Assembly (NCBI GenBank): GCA_002238425.1
Contig: MPMJ01000001.1
Coordinates: 1 to 64,000 of the forward strand
Origin: SAR202 cluster bacterium bin16
Lineage (GTDB): Bacteria; Chloroflexota; Dehalococcoidia; Lucifugimonadales; Australimonadaceae
Length of the DNA: 64,000 nt
Direction: 5' to 3'
In this document: positions 1-9,614 of the stretch, piece by piece
How positions within the stretch are numbered: position 1 is the stretch's first letter
How the letters are laid out: each line of letters starts with the position of its first letter
The notes under the pieces: model-generated
Told to the model about the DNA's origin: nothing
Databases searched by the model: none
What the model saw: the letters and a program-made list of their open reading frames with translations, nothing else
Position numbers and translations under genes: made by a program

Positions 1-237
1 ATTGCGCCATTACCGGCGCGCCAGGCATGGAGGTGCGCCGCCGGCTGCCGGTCCGTGTTTCTCTGTACGATTGCCAAGTTGGCGCCTCCCATTTTCCGGG
101 CATACTGTCTAGTGATTTTACCATCATGCGTATTTCCGTTCGTCCACCATTTCAGTGATTTTCGGTAACTTATTGTTACCAGCCGCCGAAGATGGCATAA
201 TCGACCCGCCAAAGCCGAGTCCCATCGAGGTGACGAG

Positions 238-2634
238 TTGGACCGACCGGATGAGCTACACCGACGGATTCAGGAACTGGAAGAGCGCCTCTCGCGCCTG
301 AGCGGGGCCAGCCTCCGCATCAACGAGAGCCTCGACTTCGACACGGTGCTCCAGGAGGTGGTGGACGGCGCACGGGCCCTGACCGCTTCCCGATACGGGG
401 CTATCACCGTCCTTGGCGAAGCCGGACAGACGCCCGACTTCATCGTCTCCGGTCTGACCGGCGAGGAGCGCCAGGGTCTGTGGGACATGCCGGAGGGACT
501 GGGATTCTTCGAGTATCTCAGCGGGCTCGAGGAGCCCCTGCGGGTCTCGGACGTGGACAGCCACCTGGGAGGGCTGGACATGCCCAGGTTCCTGCCCTCG
601 GTGCCGGTGAAGTCCCTGCTGGTGGCGCCTATCCGCCACCAGGGGGCCGGGGTCGGCACGATCTATCTGGCCCATGACACGGGCGACCGCGAGTTCACCC
701 GGGAGGACGAGGAGACGCTGGTGCTCTTCGCGTCCCAGGCGGCGATGGCCATCGCCAACGCCCGCAGACACCGGGAGGAACGGCGGGCTAGGGCCGACCT
801 GGAGACGCTGATAGACACCTCCCCCGTGGGTGTTGCGGTCTTCGACGCCGTGACGGGAGCGCCCGTTTCCTTCAACCGGGAGGTCCGGAGGATCTTCGAC
901 AGCCTGCGTGATCCCGGCCAGTCGCCGGAGGATCTGCTGGAAATAATGATCTGCAAGCGCGCAGACGGGAGGGAGGTCTCCCTGCGGGAGTTCCCGATGG
1001 CCGAGCTCATGAGCAAGGGGGAAACGGTGCGGGCAGAGGAGATCGTCATGCGGGTCCCCGATGGACGTTCCGTCACCGTCCTGCTCAACGCGACTCCCAC
1101 CCACTCCGACGAGGGCGAGGTCGAGTCGGTGGTCGTCACCCTGCAGGACATGGCCGACGTGCAGGAGCTGGAGCGGCTGAGAGCGGAGTTCCTGGCGATG
1201 GTGAGCCACGAGCTGAGGACTCCCCTGACCTCCATCAAGGGCTCGGCCTCCACCATCATGGACGCGGGGACGGACCTCGACCCCGCGGTGGTCCGGCAGT
1301 TCGTCCGCATCATCGGCGACCAGGCCGAGCACATGAACGCCCTCGTCGCCGACCTGCTGGACGTGGCGCGCATCGAGACGGGCACGCTGCCGGTCAACCC
1401 CGAACCCGCGGAGGTGGCCGTGCTGGTTGACAGGGCGAGGAACGGCTTCACCAACTCAGGGGGCAAGCGCAACCTCGCCATCGACGTCGAGCCTGGCCTG
1501 CCCCTGGTGATGGCGGACAGGCGGCGCATCGTGCAGGTCCTCGGCAACCTGCTGTCCAACGCGGCCCGGCACTCCCCGGAATCGTCCGTCATCAGGGTGA
1601 GAGCGGTGCGGGACGGCGTTCATGTCGCGTTCTCGGTGGCCGACGAGGGCCGGGGTATCCCCGCCGAGAGCCTGCCCGATCTGTTCCGCAAGTTCTCCGG
1701 GGCGCAGTCCGAGGAGCAGGGAGGGGACACGGGGCTTGGCCTCGCCATCTGCAAGGGCATAGTGGAGGCGCACGGGGGCCGCATCTGGGCCGAGAGCGAC
1801 GGGCCGGGAACGGGGGCGTGCTTCACCTTCACGCTGCCATCGGTCGAGGAAACAGCGGCGACCACCATTTCGTCCATATCGACGCGGCGCGAGCAGAATG
1901 CGGAGGAGGAGCGGCTGCGCATCCTGGCGGTGGACGACGACCCCAACGATCTCCGCTACGTCCGCGACACCCTCGCCAGGTCGGGCTACGACCCGATGGT
2001 GACCGGGGACCCGCAGGAGGCGCTCCGCCTCGTGGCGGACGAGAGGCCGGAGCTCGTGCTGCTGGACCTGATGCTTCCGGGCACGGACGGCATCGAGTTG
2101 ATGAAGGACATCCTCGACGTGGCGGACGTGCCGGTCATCTTCCTGTCTGTCTATGGGCGGGAGGAGCTCGTCGCCAGGGCCTTCGACACGGGGGCCGCCG
2201 ATTACGTGGTCAAACCCTTCTCGCCGACGGAGCTTGCGGCAAGGATCAGGGCGGCCCTGCGCAGGCGTGTGACCGCCGAGCCGTCGGGACCCTACGTGTT
2301 GGGCGGCCTGACCATCGACTACGTCCAGCGCAGGGTGACCCTGGCCGGCCGCCGGGTGCAGCTGACCCCGACGGAGTACGGCATGCTGGCGGAGCTATCG
2401 GCCCACGCGGGACGGGTGTTGACCTACGAGCGCCTGCTGGAACGGGTCTGGAGGGAGCGGGGCAACGCCAATGTGCGGCCCATGCACACCATGGTCAGCA
2501 AGCTCCGCCGCAAGCTGGGCGACGACCCACGTGACCCCACCTACGTCTTCACCGAGCCCCGCGTCGGCTTCCGTATGCCGGAGGGGGAGGGGCCGAGTGG
2601 AGATCAAAGCCGACCTCCCATTCCCAGGGAGTAA
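238..2634 (+). CDS. Hybrid sensor: GAF-PAS-histidine kinase (HisKA/HATPase) fused to REC receiver and OmpR-type winged-helix DNA-binding domain
   Basis: H-box FLAMVSHELRTPLTSIKG, HATPase GNLLSNAARHSP/GRGIP/GLGLAIC, REC ILAVDDDPND..VLLDLMLPGTDG, C-terminal LTPTEYGMLAEL..VWRERGN..MVSKLRRKLGDD; TTG start. Confidence 0.9.
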   Translation: MDRPDELHRRIQELEERLSRLSGASLRINESLDFDTVLQEVVDGARALTASRYGAITVLGEAGQTPDFIVSGLTGEERQGLWDMPEGLGFFEYLSGLEEPLRVSDVDSHLGGLDMPRFLPSVPVKSLLVAPIRHQGAGVGTIYLAHDTGDREFTREDEETLVLFASQAAMAIANARRHREERRARADLETLIDTSPVGVAVFDAVTGAPVSFNREVRRIFDSLRDPGQSPEDLLEIMICKRADGREVSLREFPMAELMSKGETVRAEEIVMRVPDGRSVTVLLNATPTHSDEGEVESVVVTLQDMADVQELERLRAEFLAMVSHELRTPLTSIKGSASTIMDAGTDLDPAVVRQFVRIIGDQAEHMNALVADLLDVARIETGTLPVNPEPAEVAVLVDRARNGFTNSGGKRNLAIDVEPGLPLVMADRRRIVQVLGNLLSNAARHSPESSVIRVRAVRDGVHVAFSVADEGRGIPAESLPDLFRKFSGAQSEEQGGDTGLGLAICKGIVEAHGGRIWAESDGPGTGACFTFTLPSVEETAATTISSISTRREQNAEEERLRILAVDDDPNDLRYVRDTLARSGYDPMVTGDPQEALRLVADERPELVLLDLMLPGTDGIELMKDILDVADVPVIFLSVYGREELVARAFDTGAADYVVKPFSPTELAARIRAALRRRVTAEPSGPYVLGGLTIDYVQRRVTLAGRRVQLTPTEYGMLAELSAHAGRVLTYERLLERVWRERGNANVRPMHTMVSKLRRKLGDDPRDPTYVFTEPRVGFRMPEGEGPSGDQSRPPIPRE

Positions 2635-3057
2635 GCCGTTCATGTCTCAGGAGCAATTCAGTGGTGCGCTCCCCCCACCGGCGGTTCCGGTGAAGTTGCT
2701 TCATCCGAGCAAGCGATCACCGGCTGTTCGCCTCAATGTGTCACCGGGGCCGTTGTGTCCGCGCCGGCACCATTGCTACACTCACGAAACAGAACGTATG
2801 TTCTCATCAGGAGGGACGCTCCCTTCGCCAGCGCGCCATCGGCGCGCGAGACCCAGACCGTACCAAATGGAGCGGAGACATGCGGCAGAAGAAGCGGAGA
2901 CTGACCAGTGAGCAGGACGAACCGCGGTTGAACGGGCTGCGGATACCGGCCCGCATCATCTCGTGCGCCCACCTGGGTTTGCCTGCGGAGGAACAAGCGT
3001 CAGGGAACCGCGCGCCCGGCGCCCACGCGCACTCGCGCCGCAGGCCGATCGGGAAGG

Positions 3058-3309
3058 ATGGCGGGCATGTCGGGTAGGCGCCGTCTGCTCACCGCGAGAC
3101 TCGAGCCCCGCGCGGTCTGGGAGCGACTCAACCGGCTGAACATGACCCAGAACGAGCTGGCGCGCCTGGCGGGTATCTCGTCGGGCTATCTCTCCCAACT
3201 GATTACCGGGAAGCGCAGACCCGGCCCGGAGACGCGGCGACGCCTGCAGCAGGCGCTGGCCGCCGCATTCGACGACCTCTTCGTCCTGGAGGCGGCGCGT
3301 GAACCGTAG
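3058..3309 (+). CDS. XRE/Cro-type helix-turn-helix regulator
   Basis: MTQNELARLAGISSGYLSQLITGKRRPGPETRRRLQQAL HTH motif. Confidence 0.75.
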   Translation: MAGMSGRRRLLTARLEPRAVWERLNRLNMTQNELARLAGISSGYLSQLITGKRRPGPETRRRLQQALAAAFDDLFVLEAAREP

Positions 3310-3652
3310 GTCGCCGCCCTCGCACCTCTTCCTCGGCTCCGGCTTTCTGCCGGACGACTTCCCCGACCGCTTGAAGCGCTTCAAGGAGGAGGCGGGGCTC
3401 ACGTGGGAGGGGGTCGCGATGTGCGTGGACGCCGATCCCCGGCAGGTGCAGCGCTGGCGCGACGGCACGGCGCCCTGCGGGGATGCGCTATTCTCCCTCT
3501 TCAAGCTGGCGGCTCGCGTGCCGGGCGGCGTGCAACTCCTGCTGGGCGAGGATGTCTGCCCTCCCGCAACGGCAGTGCCGACCTTGAAGGACCAACTCGA
3601 CGCTGCCACAGCGCGGCGCGGCGGCAGGCCCCAGAAGGACCATGCCGCGTGA
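3299..3652 (+). CDS. Small HTH-like regulatory protein
   Basis: Overlaps the XRE gene by 11 nt; LKRFKEEAGLTWEGVAMCVDADPRQVQRWRDG resembles a helix-turn-helix. Confidence 0.5.
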   Translation: MNRRSPPSHLFLGSGFLPDDFPDRLKRFKEEAGLTWEGVAMCVDADPRQVQRWRDGTAPCGDALFSLFKLAARVPGGVQLLLGEDVCPPATAVPTLKDQLDAATARRGGRPQKDHAA

Positions 3653-3747
3653 CGAGTCAGACTGGTCTCCGCCAAGGGGTCAGCTTCTTTGAGGGGCACT
3701 GCAAAACGAGTAAGATGGGGTGCAGTTGCGATTGGAGGGCCCGCTGC

Positions 3748-4066
3748 ATGGGGACTTTCAAGTGGCCGGTGCGGATATCCAGCATGGACGGTCAACAGGT
3801 TCAGGATATTGAAGCTACGGTTGACACCGGAGCCGCTTACACCACATTGCCTGCCGGTTTGCTTCGGGACCTCGGAGTTGAGCCCATGGGGAAACGCCGG
3901 TTCCTGCTGGCTGACGGCCGGCGGGTTGATATGCGAAGTGACGATCGTGGTCTTCGGAGAGGACGAAGCGCCTCCCCTGCTCGGGGCCTACACCCTCGAG
4001 GGCCTAGCCTTGGCGGTAGACCCAACCTCTCAGCGCCTAGTTCCCACCCACATGATCCTGTACTAG
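3748..4066 (+). pseudogene. Frameshifted retropepsin-like (clan AA) aspartyl protease
   Basis: DTGAAYTTLPAGLLRDLGVEP..LADGRRVDM in frame 1 continues as EVTIVVFGEDEAPPLLGAYTLEGLALAVDPTSQRLVP in frame 2, disrupted near 3930-3945. Confidence 0.65.
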
Positions 4067-4115
4067 GACGGCACGACCCTCATTGGCTGAGGAGTAGAGA
4101 TGCCGGCTACTATGC

Positions 4116-4295
4116 TCAGGCCGCCTTCTCCGCCAGTTCCTCCTGCCATGCCTCGATATCAGCCCGCCTCCAGGCGATCGCCTTGGGGGTGATGCGAAGT
4201 GGGGGAGGAAACGCACCCGCTTTGACCAGCCGCCATATCGTCGTTCGGCTTATCCCCAACTCCCGTTCTACGTCTTTCACTCTTAGCAATTGCAT
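4116..4295 (-). CDS. AlpA-family / MerR-like excisionase-type HTH protein
   Basis: MQLLRVKDVERELGISRTTIWRLVKAGAFPPPLRITPKAIAWRRADIEAWQEE (AlpA signature); internal Met start within the longer ORF. Confidence 0.75.
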   Translation of the reverse strand: MQLLRVKDVERELGISRTTIWRLVKAGAFPPPLRITPKAIAWRRADIEAWQEELAEKAA

Positions 4296-4518
4296 TGCGC
4301 GCACCTCCTCCGTGGATAGTCCTGAAGGGCAGTCTGGCCCCAACCCCACCATCGTACAACGCGCACCGGCGTTAGTCTGACAGACTCCATGAATTGCTTG
4401 CTGGCATGTAGCATTCTGGGCATCACCGAGGATCAGAGTCTTAGGCAACAAGTGACAACGCAAGTGACAACAAGCATGCTTACGCCTTTGATTTACTCGT
4501 AAAACAGGAGAGTTCTGG

Positions 4519-4592
4519 TGCCCCCAGCGGGATTCGAACCCGCGATCTCCACCTTGAAAGGGTGGCGTCCTAGGCCGCTAGACTATAGGGGC
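4519..4592 (-). tRNA. tRNA-Glu (anticodon TTC)
   Basis: Revcomp GCCCCTATAGTCTAGCGGCCTAGGACGCCACCCTTTCAAGGTGGAGATCGCGGGTTCGAATCCCGCTGGGGGCA; 7-bp acceptor, loop CTTTCAA; CCA encoded at 4516-4518. Confidence 0.95.
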
Positions 4593-4621
4593 ACGCGTGC
4601 GGCGCGCCTGTGGCAGACGCT

Positions 4622-5656
4622 CTACGGGTAGATGGCCAGTTGTTCCAGTCCCGTCGCCTCCGGCAGCCCGAACATGAGGTTCATGTTCTGCACCGCCTGT
4701 CCCGCCGCGCCCTTGACGAGATTGTCCAGCGCGGAGAAGACGACGAGCTTTCCCGTATGCCTGTCCACCGTAGGATAAACCAGGCAGTCGTTGTTGCCCC
4801 AGGTCTGCTTCGTCTGGGGCGCCTTGTCGGTCACTTTCACGAACGGCTCGTCGCGGTAGTACTCGCGATAGAGCTCCGTCACCGAGGCAGATGCTTCCTC
4901 CACCGAGCCGAACACGCCGTCCACGAAGTCGGCGTAGATGGTGTCGAGGATGCCGCGCGTCATCGGGATGAGGTGCGGCTGGAAGAGCACCTTCGGTGCG
5001 TAGCCGTCCTTGATACGGCGCAACTCCTGCGTGATCTCCGGCAGGTGCCTGTGCCCGCCCACCGAATACGCGAACACGTTCTCGTTGACCTCAGAGAAGT
5101 GCGTCGTCATGCTCAAGCCGCGGCCCGCGCCAGACACGCCGGATTTGCAATCGACCACAATCTGCTCGCCGATGAGGCCTTTCTCGACCACCGGCGCGAG
5201 CGCCAGCAACGCGGCAGTGGGGTAGCAGCCTGGATTCGCGACGAGTTGCGCCGAGGAGATGCCGTCCCTGTCCAGCTCCGTGAGGCCGTAGACGGACGTC
5301 TCCAGCAGGTCGGGTGCGGGGTGCTCTGCGCCGTACCAGCGCGCGTACTCGTCGGGGTCGTGCAGACGGAAGTCGGCAGAGATGTCGACGACCTTCACGC
5401 CGTCCCGCGCGAACGGGACGCACGCCTCAGCAGAGGCAACCTGCGGCAGCGCCGAGAACACGACGTCCACGCTGCGCGTGATCTCCGGCTCGATGGTGAT
5501 GTCCATGCGCGACAGGTGCGGCAGCGCGTCGCCCAGCTCCTCGCCGGCCTGGCTGCGCCCCGTGACGCTGACGACCTCCGCCTCAGGATGGCGGTACAGG
5601 ATGCGCGCAAGCTCGATGCCCGCATACCCCGTCACATTGATGATGCCTATCTTCAT
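4622..5656 (-). CDS. argC: N-acetyl-gamma-glutamyl-phosphate reductase
   Basis: MKIGIINVTGYAGIELARIL; NPGCYPTAALLAL active-site Cys; CKSGVSGAGRG. Confidence 0.93.
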   Translation of the reverse strand: MKIGIINVTGYAGIELARILYRHPEAEVVSVTGRSQAGEELGDALPHLSRMDITIEPEITRSVDVVFSALPQVASAEACVPFARDGVKVVDISADFRLHDPDEYARWYGAEHPAPDLLETSVYGLTELDRDGISSAQLVANPGCYPTAALLALAPVVEKGLIGEQIVVDCKSGVSGAGRGLSMTTHFSEVNENVFAYSVGGHRHLPEITQELRRIKDGYAPKVLFQPHLIPMTRGILDTIYADFVDGVFGSVEEASASVTELYREYYRDEPFVKVTDKAPQTKQTWGNNDCLVYPTVDRHTGKLVVFSALDNLVKGAAGQAVQNMNLMFGLPEATGLEQLAIYP

Positions 5657-5759
5657 ATACCTTCACCCTGTCTCGTCATTCCCTCCCTGTAGGGGCGCCC
5701 CTTGTGGGTGCCCTTCCAAGGCAAGCAACTATTCTCGCAGTCCATTATAGAGGAGAAGC

Positions 5760-6701
5760 CTACGCCCCCAGCGGAACGAGCTTCTTGTGGAACGGCTGCA
5801 CGATGGCCTCAGCCTGCAGCCGCATCTGCTCCAGCATCTCGTCAGCACCGCAGGCGGGGTTGAACACGAACTTGGACGCGCCCGCGTCGATGTACTCGCG
5901 CAGCCGTGCCATGATCTGGTCCGGCGTGCCGAGCAGGTTCAGTTGCTCCGGCGACACGTCGGAACGGCGCCGCAGCAGATAGCGCTCCTTGATGTGCTCC
6001 GGCACGGTGCCGCTCTCCACGAGGTAGCTGTTGATCTGCAGGCCGAAATGGTCGTGCTCTACCTCGCGTCCCACCTCCGCAGCGTACTCCTGGATGCGCG
6101 CGATGCCTGCCGCGACCTCCTCAGGCGTGATCTGCGTTGGCAGCCAGCCGTCGCCCAGCCTGCCCGTGCGGCGAAGCCCGGCCTCAGAGCGGCTGCCCAT
6201 CCAAATCGGCAGGTTCGCCTGCTTCGGCCGCACGCCTATCGTTGCGTCCGTCAGTTTGATGAATTCGCTCTCGTAGGTGACGCGCTCCTCCGTCCACAAA
6301 CGGCGCATGATGTGGATGGCCTCGTCGAGCCGCTTGCCGCGGTCGCGCTTGCGGACGCCCATCGCCTCGTACTCCGCGGGCGACTCCTGTCCGACACCGA
6401 CGCCTAGCACGAGGCGTCCGTTGGAGAGCAGGTCTATCGTGGCGAGCTCGCGCGCCGCGGTGACCGGGCTGCGCATAGACATCAGCAGCACGCCGGTGCC
6501 GAACTTCAGCTTCTCCGAACGTCCGGTGACGATGGCCATGCCCGCGATGGGGTCCATCCTCCACGCCGGGCCGACGATGCGGTCCGAGAACCAGATGGAG
6601 TCCCAGTCCAGCTCCTCGGCGGCGTCGATGTAGCGCAGGAACGTCTCGCGCCCCTCACGCGCCATCACTGAGGCCCCGGAAAGACCTATCTTCACCGACA
6701 T
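5760..6701 (-). CDS. LLM-class (luciferase-like) F420/flavin-dependent oxidoreductase
   Basis: DWDSIWFSDRI, RLVLGVGVGQ, IWMGSRSEAGLRRTGRLGDGWLPT; start at MSVKIGLSG. Confidence 0.85.
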   Translation of the reverse strand: MSVKIGLSGASVMAREGRETFLRYIDAAEELDWDSIWFSDRIVGPAWRMDPIAGMAIVTGRSEKLKFGTGVLLMSMRSPVTAARELATIDLLSNGRLVLGVGVGQESPAEYEAMGVRKRDRGKRLDEAIHIMRRLWTEERVTYESEFIKLTDATIGVRPKQANLPIWMGSRSEAGLRRTGRLGDGWLPTQITPEEVAAGIARIQEYAAEVGREVEHDHFGLQINSYLVESGTVPEHIKERYLLRRRSDVSPEQLNLLGTPDQIMARLREYIDAGASKFVFNPACGADEMLEQMRLQAEAIVQPFHKKLVPLGA

Positions 6702-6813
6702 GCCATCCTCCGCCCGTTCATGGTTGGAAACAGCCCGCCCGTCTACAAGGGCTGATTCTACCAGCAGTGCGTTCGTGGGACCGTATCCGCATGTCATACT
6801 CGCCTTAAACGAA

Positions 6814-6844
6814 GCGCCCCGGCTCCATGAAGGAGCCGAGGCGC
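6814..6844 (-). terminator. Hairpin terminator-like element on minus strand
   Basis: GCGCCcCGGCTCC/GGAGCCgaGGCGC stem; minus strand continues TTCGTTTAAGG. Confidence 0.45.
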
Positions 6845-6861
6845 CCGTCCTTTCCCCATGT

Positions 6862-7010
6862 CAGCACCGCCGGAGCGGAGCCTCCACGAGGTGCACCCTG
6901 CCGCGCCTCCCGCAAGGACCCACCACTGAGGTCCCACGGGACACCGCGGGCCGACCGACATCGACCGGTTCGGTCCCTAGCGGCGAGCAGCGGGTGACGC
7001 AGCAGTGCTA
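6862..7010 (-). ncRNA. Candidate structured RNA or structured leader
   Basis: Protein-poor GC-rich gap; minus-strand TAGCACTGCTG (7010-7000) pairs with CGGCGGTGCTG (6872-6862) over 11 bp allowing G-U; terminator-like hairpin follows. Confidence 0.3.
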
Positions 7011-7157
7011 GGTAATGATGTATGCACTACGGATCACCCCCTTTCTGCGGCCTATCGCCGCACGCGCCATATTAGGGGTCGAATCCCCGCTTGCCAAGCC
7101 CATCGCGCGCAAGTTTCGGGGAATATGCGCACTAACGTGTAGTACGAACATGCATGG

Positions 7158-7637
7158 GTGGTAATAGGCTCACGCATGATGCAAACCCCTGCCCTGCTCA
7201 TCATCCTGCTCACACTGCTTATCTCGGCCTGCGCGCCTGCTACCGAACCTCTCACTGCGGCCCCCGGCCTGCAACAGGTGCGTGTCTTCACTGCGTTCGA
7301 TGGAGACTCGGGCATCGCCGCGGATGCGGACGGGGAGTTCGAGTTCAGGTTGTACGGCATCGACGCACCAGAACGCGACGACGTGTCACGCGCGGCTCTG
7401 ATAGACCTTATTGCCATGTTCGGCAGCAACCTGTACGTAGAAGGAAGGGACGTGGACAAGTACGGGCGAAGAGTCGTCGTGCTCCAGACGAAAGATGCCT
7501 CACGTTTGATTAACGTCGAGATGGTGCGGCAAGGCTACGCCTATGCACTTCTCCAGTTCGGTGAGCTGGAGGGCATCGTCGCAGCCCAGGCCGAGGCTCA
7601 GGAGAATGGGCGCGGGATATGGCGTACGCCCCGGTAA
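7158..7637 (+). CDS. Secreted/lipoprotein staphylococcal nuclease-like (SNase) protein
   Basis: Signal with LISAC lipobox; FDGDSG..LYGIDAPE..VEGRDVDKYGRRV..ENGRGIW. Confidence 0.85.
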   Translation: MVIGSRMMQTPALLIILLTLLISACAPATEPLTAAPGLQQVRVFTAFDGDSGIAADADGEFEFRLYGIDAPERDDVSRAALIDLIAMFGSNLYVEGRDVDKYGRRVVVLQTKDASRLINVEMVRQGYAYALLQFGELEGIVAAQAEAQENGRGIWRTPR

Positions 7638-7668
7638 CTCCACTGAGGCGCCTTCGATCAGCCTCCCC

Positions 7669-8187
7669 TCACCCATCCCCCTTCGCCCACGCGGCGACCT
7701 CTGCATACGGTCCGCGCGTCGCCCGCGAAAGCATCCCACGCCTCGGGCCACACGCCCGGCAGTAGAGGCCCCGTAGCACGCGGAAACGGACGATGCGCAA
7801 GCCGCAGCCGGGGCACTCCAAACCGGAGCAGCGACGCTCCGCCGCAGGCTCCGGCGCGAGCGCGGGGCCACGATGCGCTGTTGCGCGCGGGTCCGCGCCC
7901 AGTTTCACCGCCCACGCCTTCCAGCGCTCGCCGTGCGGACGCCGTCCCCTTCCCACCGCAACGTGCGCCAGCTCGTGCCGCAGCGTCGCCTGCGCCTGCT
8001 CGTGGTCGAGCCACGCGGAGAGCCGGATGAGTCGCCGTTCGTGGTACGCCTTGCCGAGCACGCGCCGTAATCGGCGGGACCACTCCAGCGCCGGTTGCGG
8101 CGATATGTCGTGCTCCTCACACAACGCCGTCAGCAGGCGCTCCACCGAAGCGCGTTCGAGCGGCGAGATGGGGCGGGGCTCGCTCAC
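7669..8187 (-). CDS. SprT-like zinc metalloprotease-domain protein
   Basis: AQATLRHELAHVAVGRGRRPHGERWKAWAVKLGADP (HExxH-type) and C-terminal CxxC pairs. Confidence 0.8.
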   Translation of the reverse strand: MSEPRPISPLERASVERLLTALCEEHDISPQPALEWSRRLRRVLGKAYHERRLIRLSAWLDHEQAQATLRHELAHVAVGRGRRPHGERWKAWAVKLGADPRATAHRGPALAPEPAAERRCSGLECPGCGLRIVRFRVLRGLYCRACGPRRGMLSRATRGPYAEVAAWAKGDG

Positions 8188-8954
8188 AGCGGCTTGTGGC
8201 TGAGCGTGGCGGTCGGGACGCGCGGATCATCCTCGCGGAGATGGCGCGGACGCTCAGGGCACTGCTCGCTCAACGGGCAGGCGTGGCAGAGCGGACGCTG
8301 CGCCTTGCAGACCCGGCGCCCGTGCGTGATGAGATAGACGTGCATGTTCAGCACTCGCTCAGGCGCGATGGCCTGCTCCAGCACATCGTGCGCCTCGTCC
8401 GCCGTCACCTTCGGCCCGATGAGCGCGAGCCGCTTCGAGACGCGGTAGATGTGGGTATCCACCGCCATCGCGGGCTGCCCCATCGAGAACGACAGCACGA
8501 CGCCTGCCGTCTTCGGTCCAACGCCCGGCATGGCGCGCAGCCATGCCTTCGCCTCCTCCAGCGGCATGCGCTCGAGGAACGAGATGTCGAACCCGCCCGT
8601 GCGCTCGCGAACGGAGCTGAGCACCTGCTGGATGCGCGGCGCCTTCTGGTTGGCGAGCCCGCCGCTGCGGATCGTGTCCGCCAGGTCTGCCTCCGGCGCG
8701 TTCAGCACGTCCTCCCACGACTCGTAGCGGTCGGAGAGCGCGGCGAACGCGCGCTCCGCGTTCAGGTCGGACGTGTGCTGCGACAGGATCGTCCACACGA
8801 GTTCGGACATGCCGTCGAGCCGCTGGCGTCGACTCGGTACGCCGTAGTAGTCCTCCAGCAGGTCGTAGACCTCGTCCGGTGTGTACGGTTTGACGCCGCG
8901 CACGCTGCGCGGACGCAGCACCTTGCGGCGGGCCCTGCGCGGTGCGGTCGTCAT
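8184..8954 (-). CDS. nth: Endonuclease III (HhH-GPD)
   Basis: LVWTILSQHTSDLNAERAF, LRAMPGVGPKTAGVVLSFSMGQPAMAVDTHIYRVSKRL, C-terminal Cys cluster CKAQRPLCHACPLSEQC. Confidence 0.9.
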   Translation of the reverse strand: MTTAPRRARRKVLRPRSVRGVKPYTPDEVYDLLEDYYGVPSRRQRLDGMSELVWTILSQHTSDLNAERAFAALSDRYESWEDVLNAPEADLADTIRSGGLANQKAPRIQQVLSSVRERTGGFDISFLERMPLEEAKAWLRAMPGVGPKTAGVVLSFSMGQPAMAVDTHIYRVSKRLALIGPKVTADEAHDVLEQAIAPERVLNMHVYLITHGRRVCKAQRPLCHACPLSEQCPERPRHLREDDPRVPTATLSHKPL

Positions 8955-9565
8955 TCGATGCTCGCCAGGTGCGCCACGTCGTTGTGGGACGCCAGCCGCA
9001 CGGCCCCGTCCCCCACCTCCAGCGCCGTCAGCGAGGCGTACGTCGTCTTGATCCATTCATCGCGGTGGGACGAGTCCGGCAGGCCGTGCGCGATGGCGAC
9101 CGCCATCCGGACCGGCGAGTCGTGCGTCGCGGCGACGACCGTCCCCTCCGGGTGCGCCGCCGCCATGTCCCGGATGAAACGCTCGATGCGCCCCCGCAGC
9201 GCGGCGAGGTTCTCCCCGCCGTCGAACGTGACGTTCTGCGGCTCGGTGCGCCATCGGTGCAGCAGGTCAGGATCGTCCCGCATCACGTCGGCGACGAACG
9301 CGCCCGCGTACCGTCCGTAGTCGAGGTCGCGCAGCAGTTGGCGTCGGCGTACGGGCAGACCGAGCGTATCGGCAAGCGGTTGGGCGGTCTGGCGGGCGCG
9401 CCACGCGGGCGAGGCGTAGACGGCGGTGATGGGCTCGGCGGCGAGGCGTTCGGTCAGCGCGGCGACCTGAGCCCTGCCCACCTCGTCCAGTCCGCCGCCG
9501 CCCTGCACGCGGCCTTGCACGTTCCACGAGGTGCGGCCATGGCGAACGAAGATCAAGCGAAGCAT
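8951..9565 (-). CDS. Histidine phosphatase family protein
   Basis: IFVRHGRTSWNVQGRVQG, VYASPAWRARQTAQPLA, VVAATHDSPVRM; ATGA overlap with nth. Confidence 0.88.
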   Translation of the reverse strand: MLRLIFVRHGRTSWNVQGRVQGGGGLDEVGRAQVAALTERLAAEPITAVYASPAWRARQTAQPLADTLGLPVRRRQLLRDLDYGRYAGAFVADVMRDDPDLLHRWRTEPQNVTFDGGENLAALRGRIERFIRDMAAAHPEGTVVAATHDSPVRMAVAIAHGLPDSSHRDEWIKTTYASLTALEVGDGAVRLASHNDVAHLASIE

Positions 9566-9614
9566 GGGTCAGGATTGTAGCGCGGTCGAACCGTTCGTGG
9601 TGAGCCTGAAGCCC

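Noticed and set aside
2733-3077. Overlapping ORFs in the gap after the hybrid kinase (2736-3077 +, 2733-2996 -)
   Set aside because: No motif, mutually overlapping on both strands, no clear ribosome-binding site.
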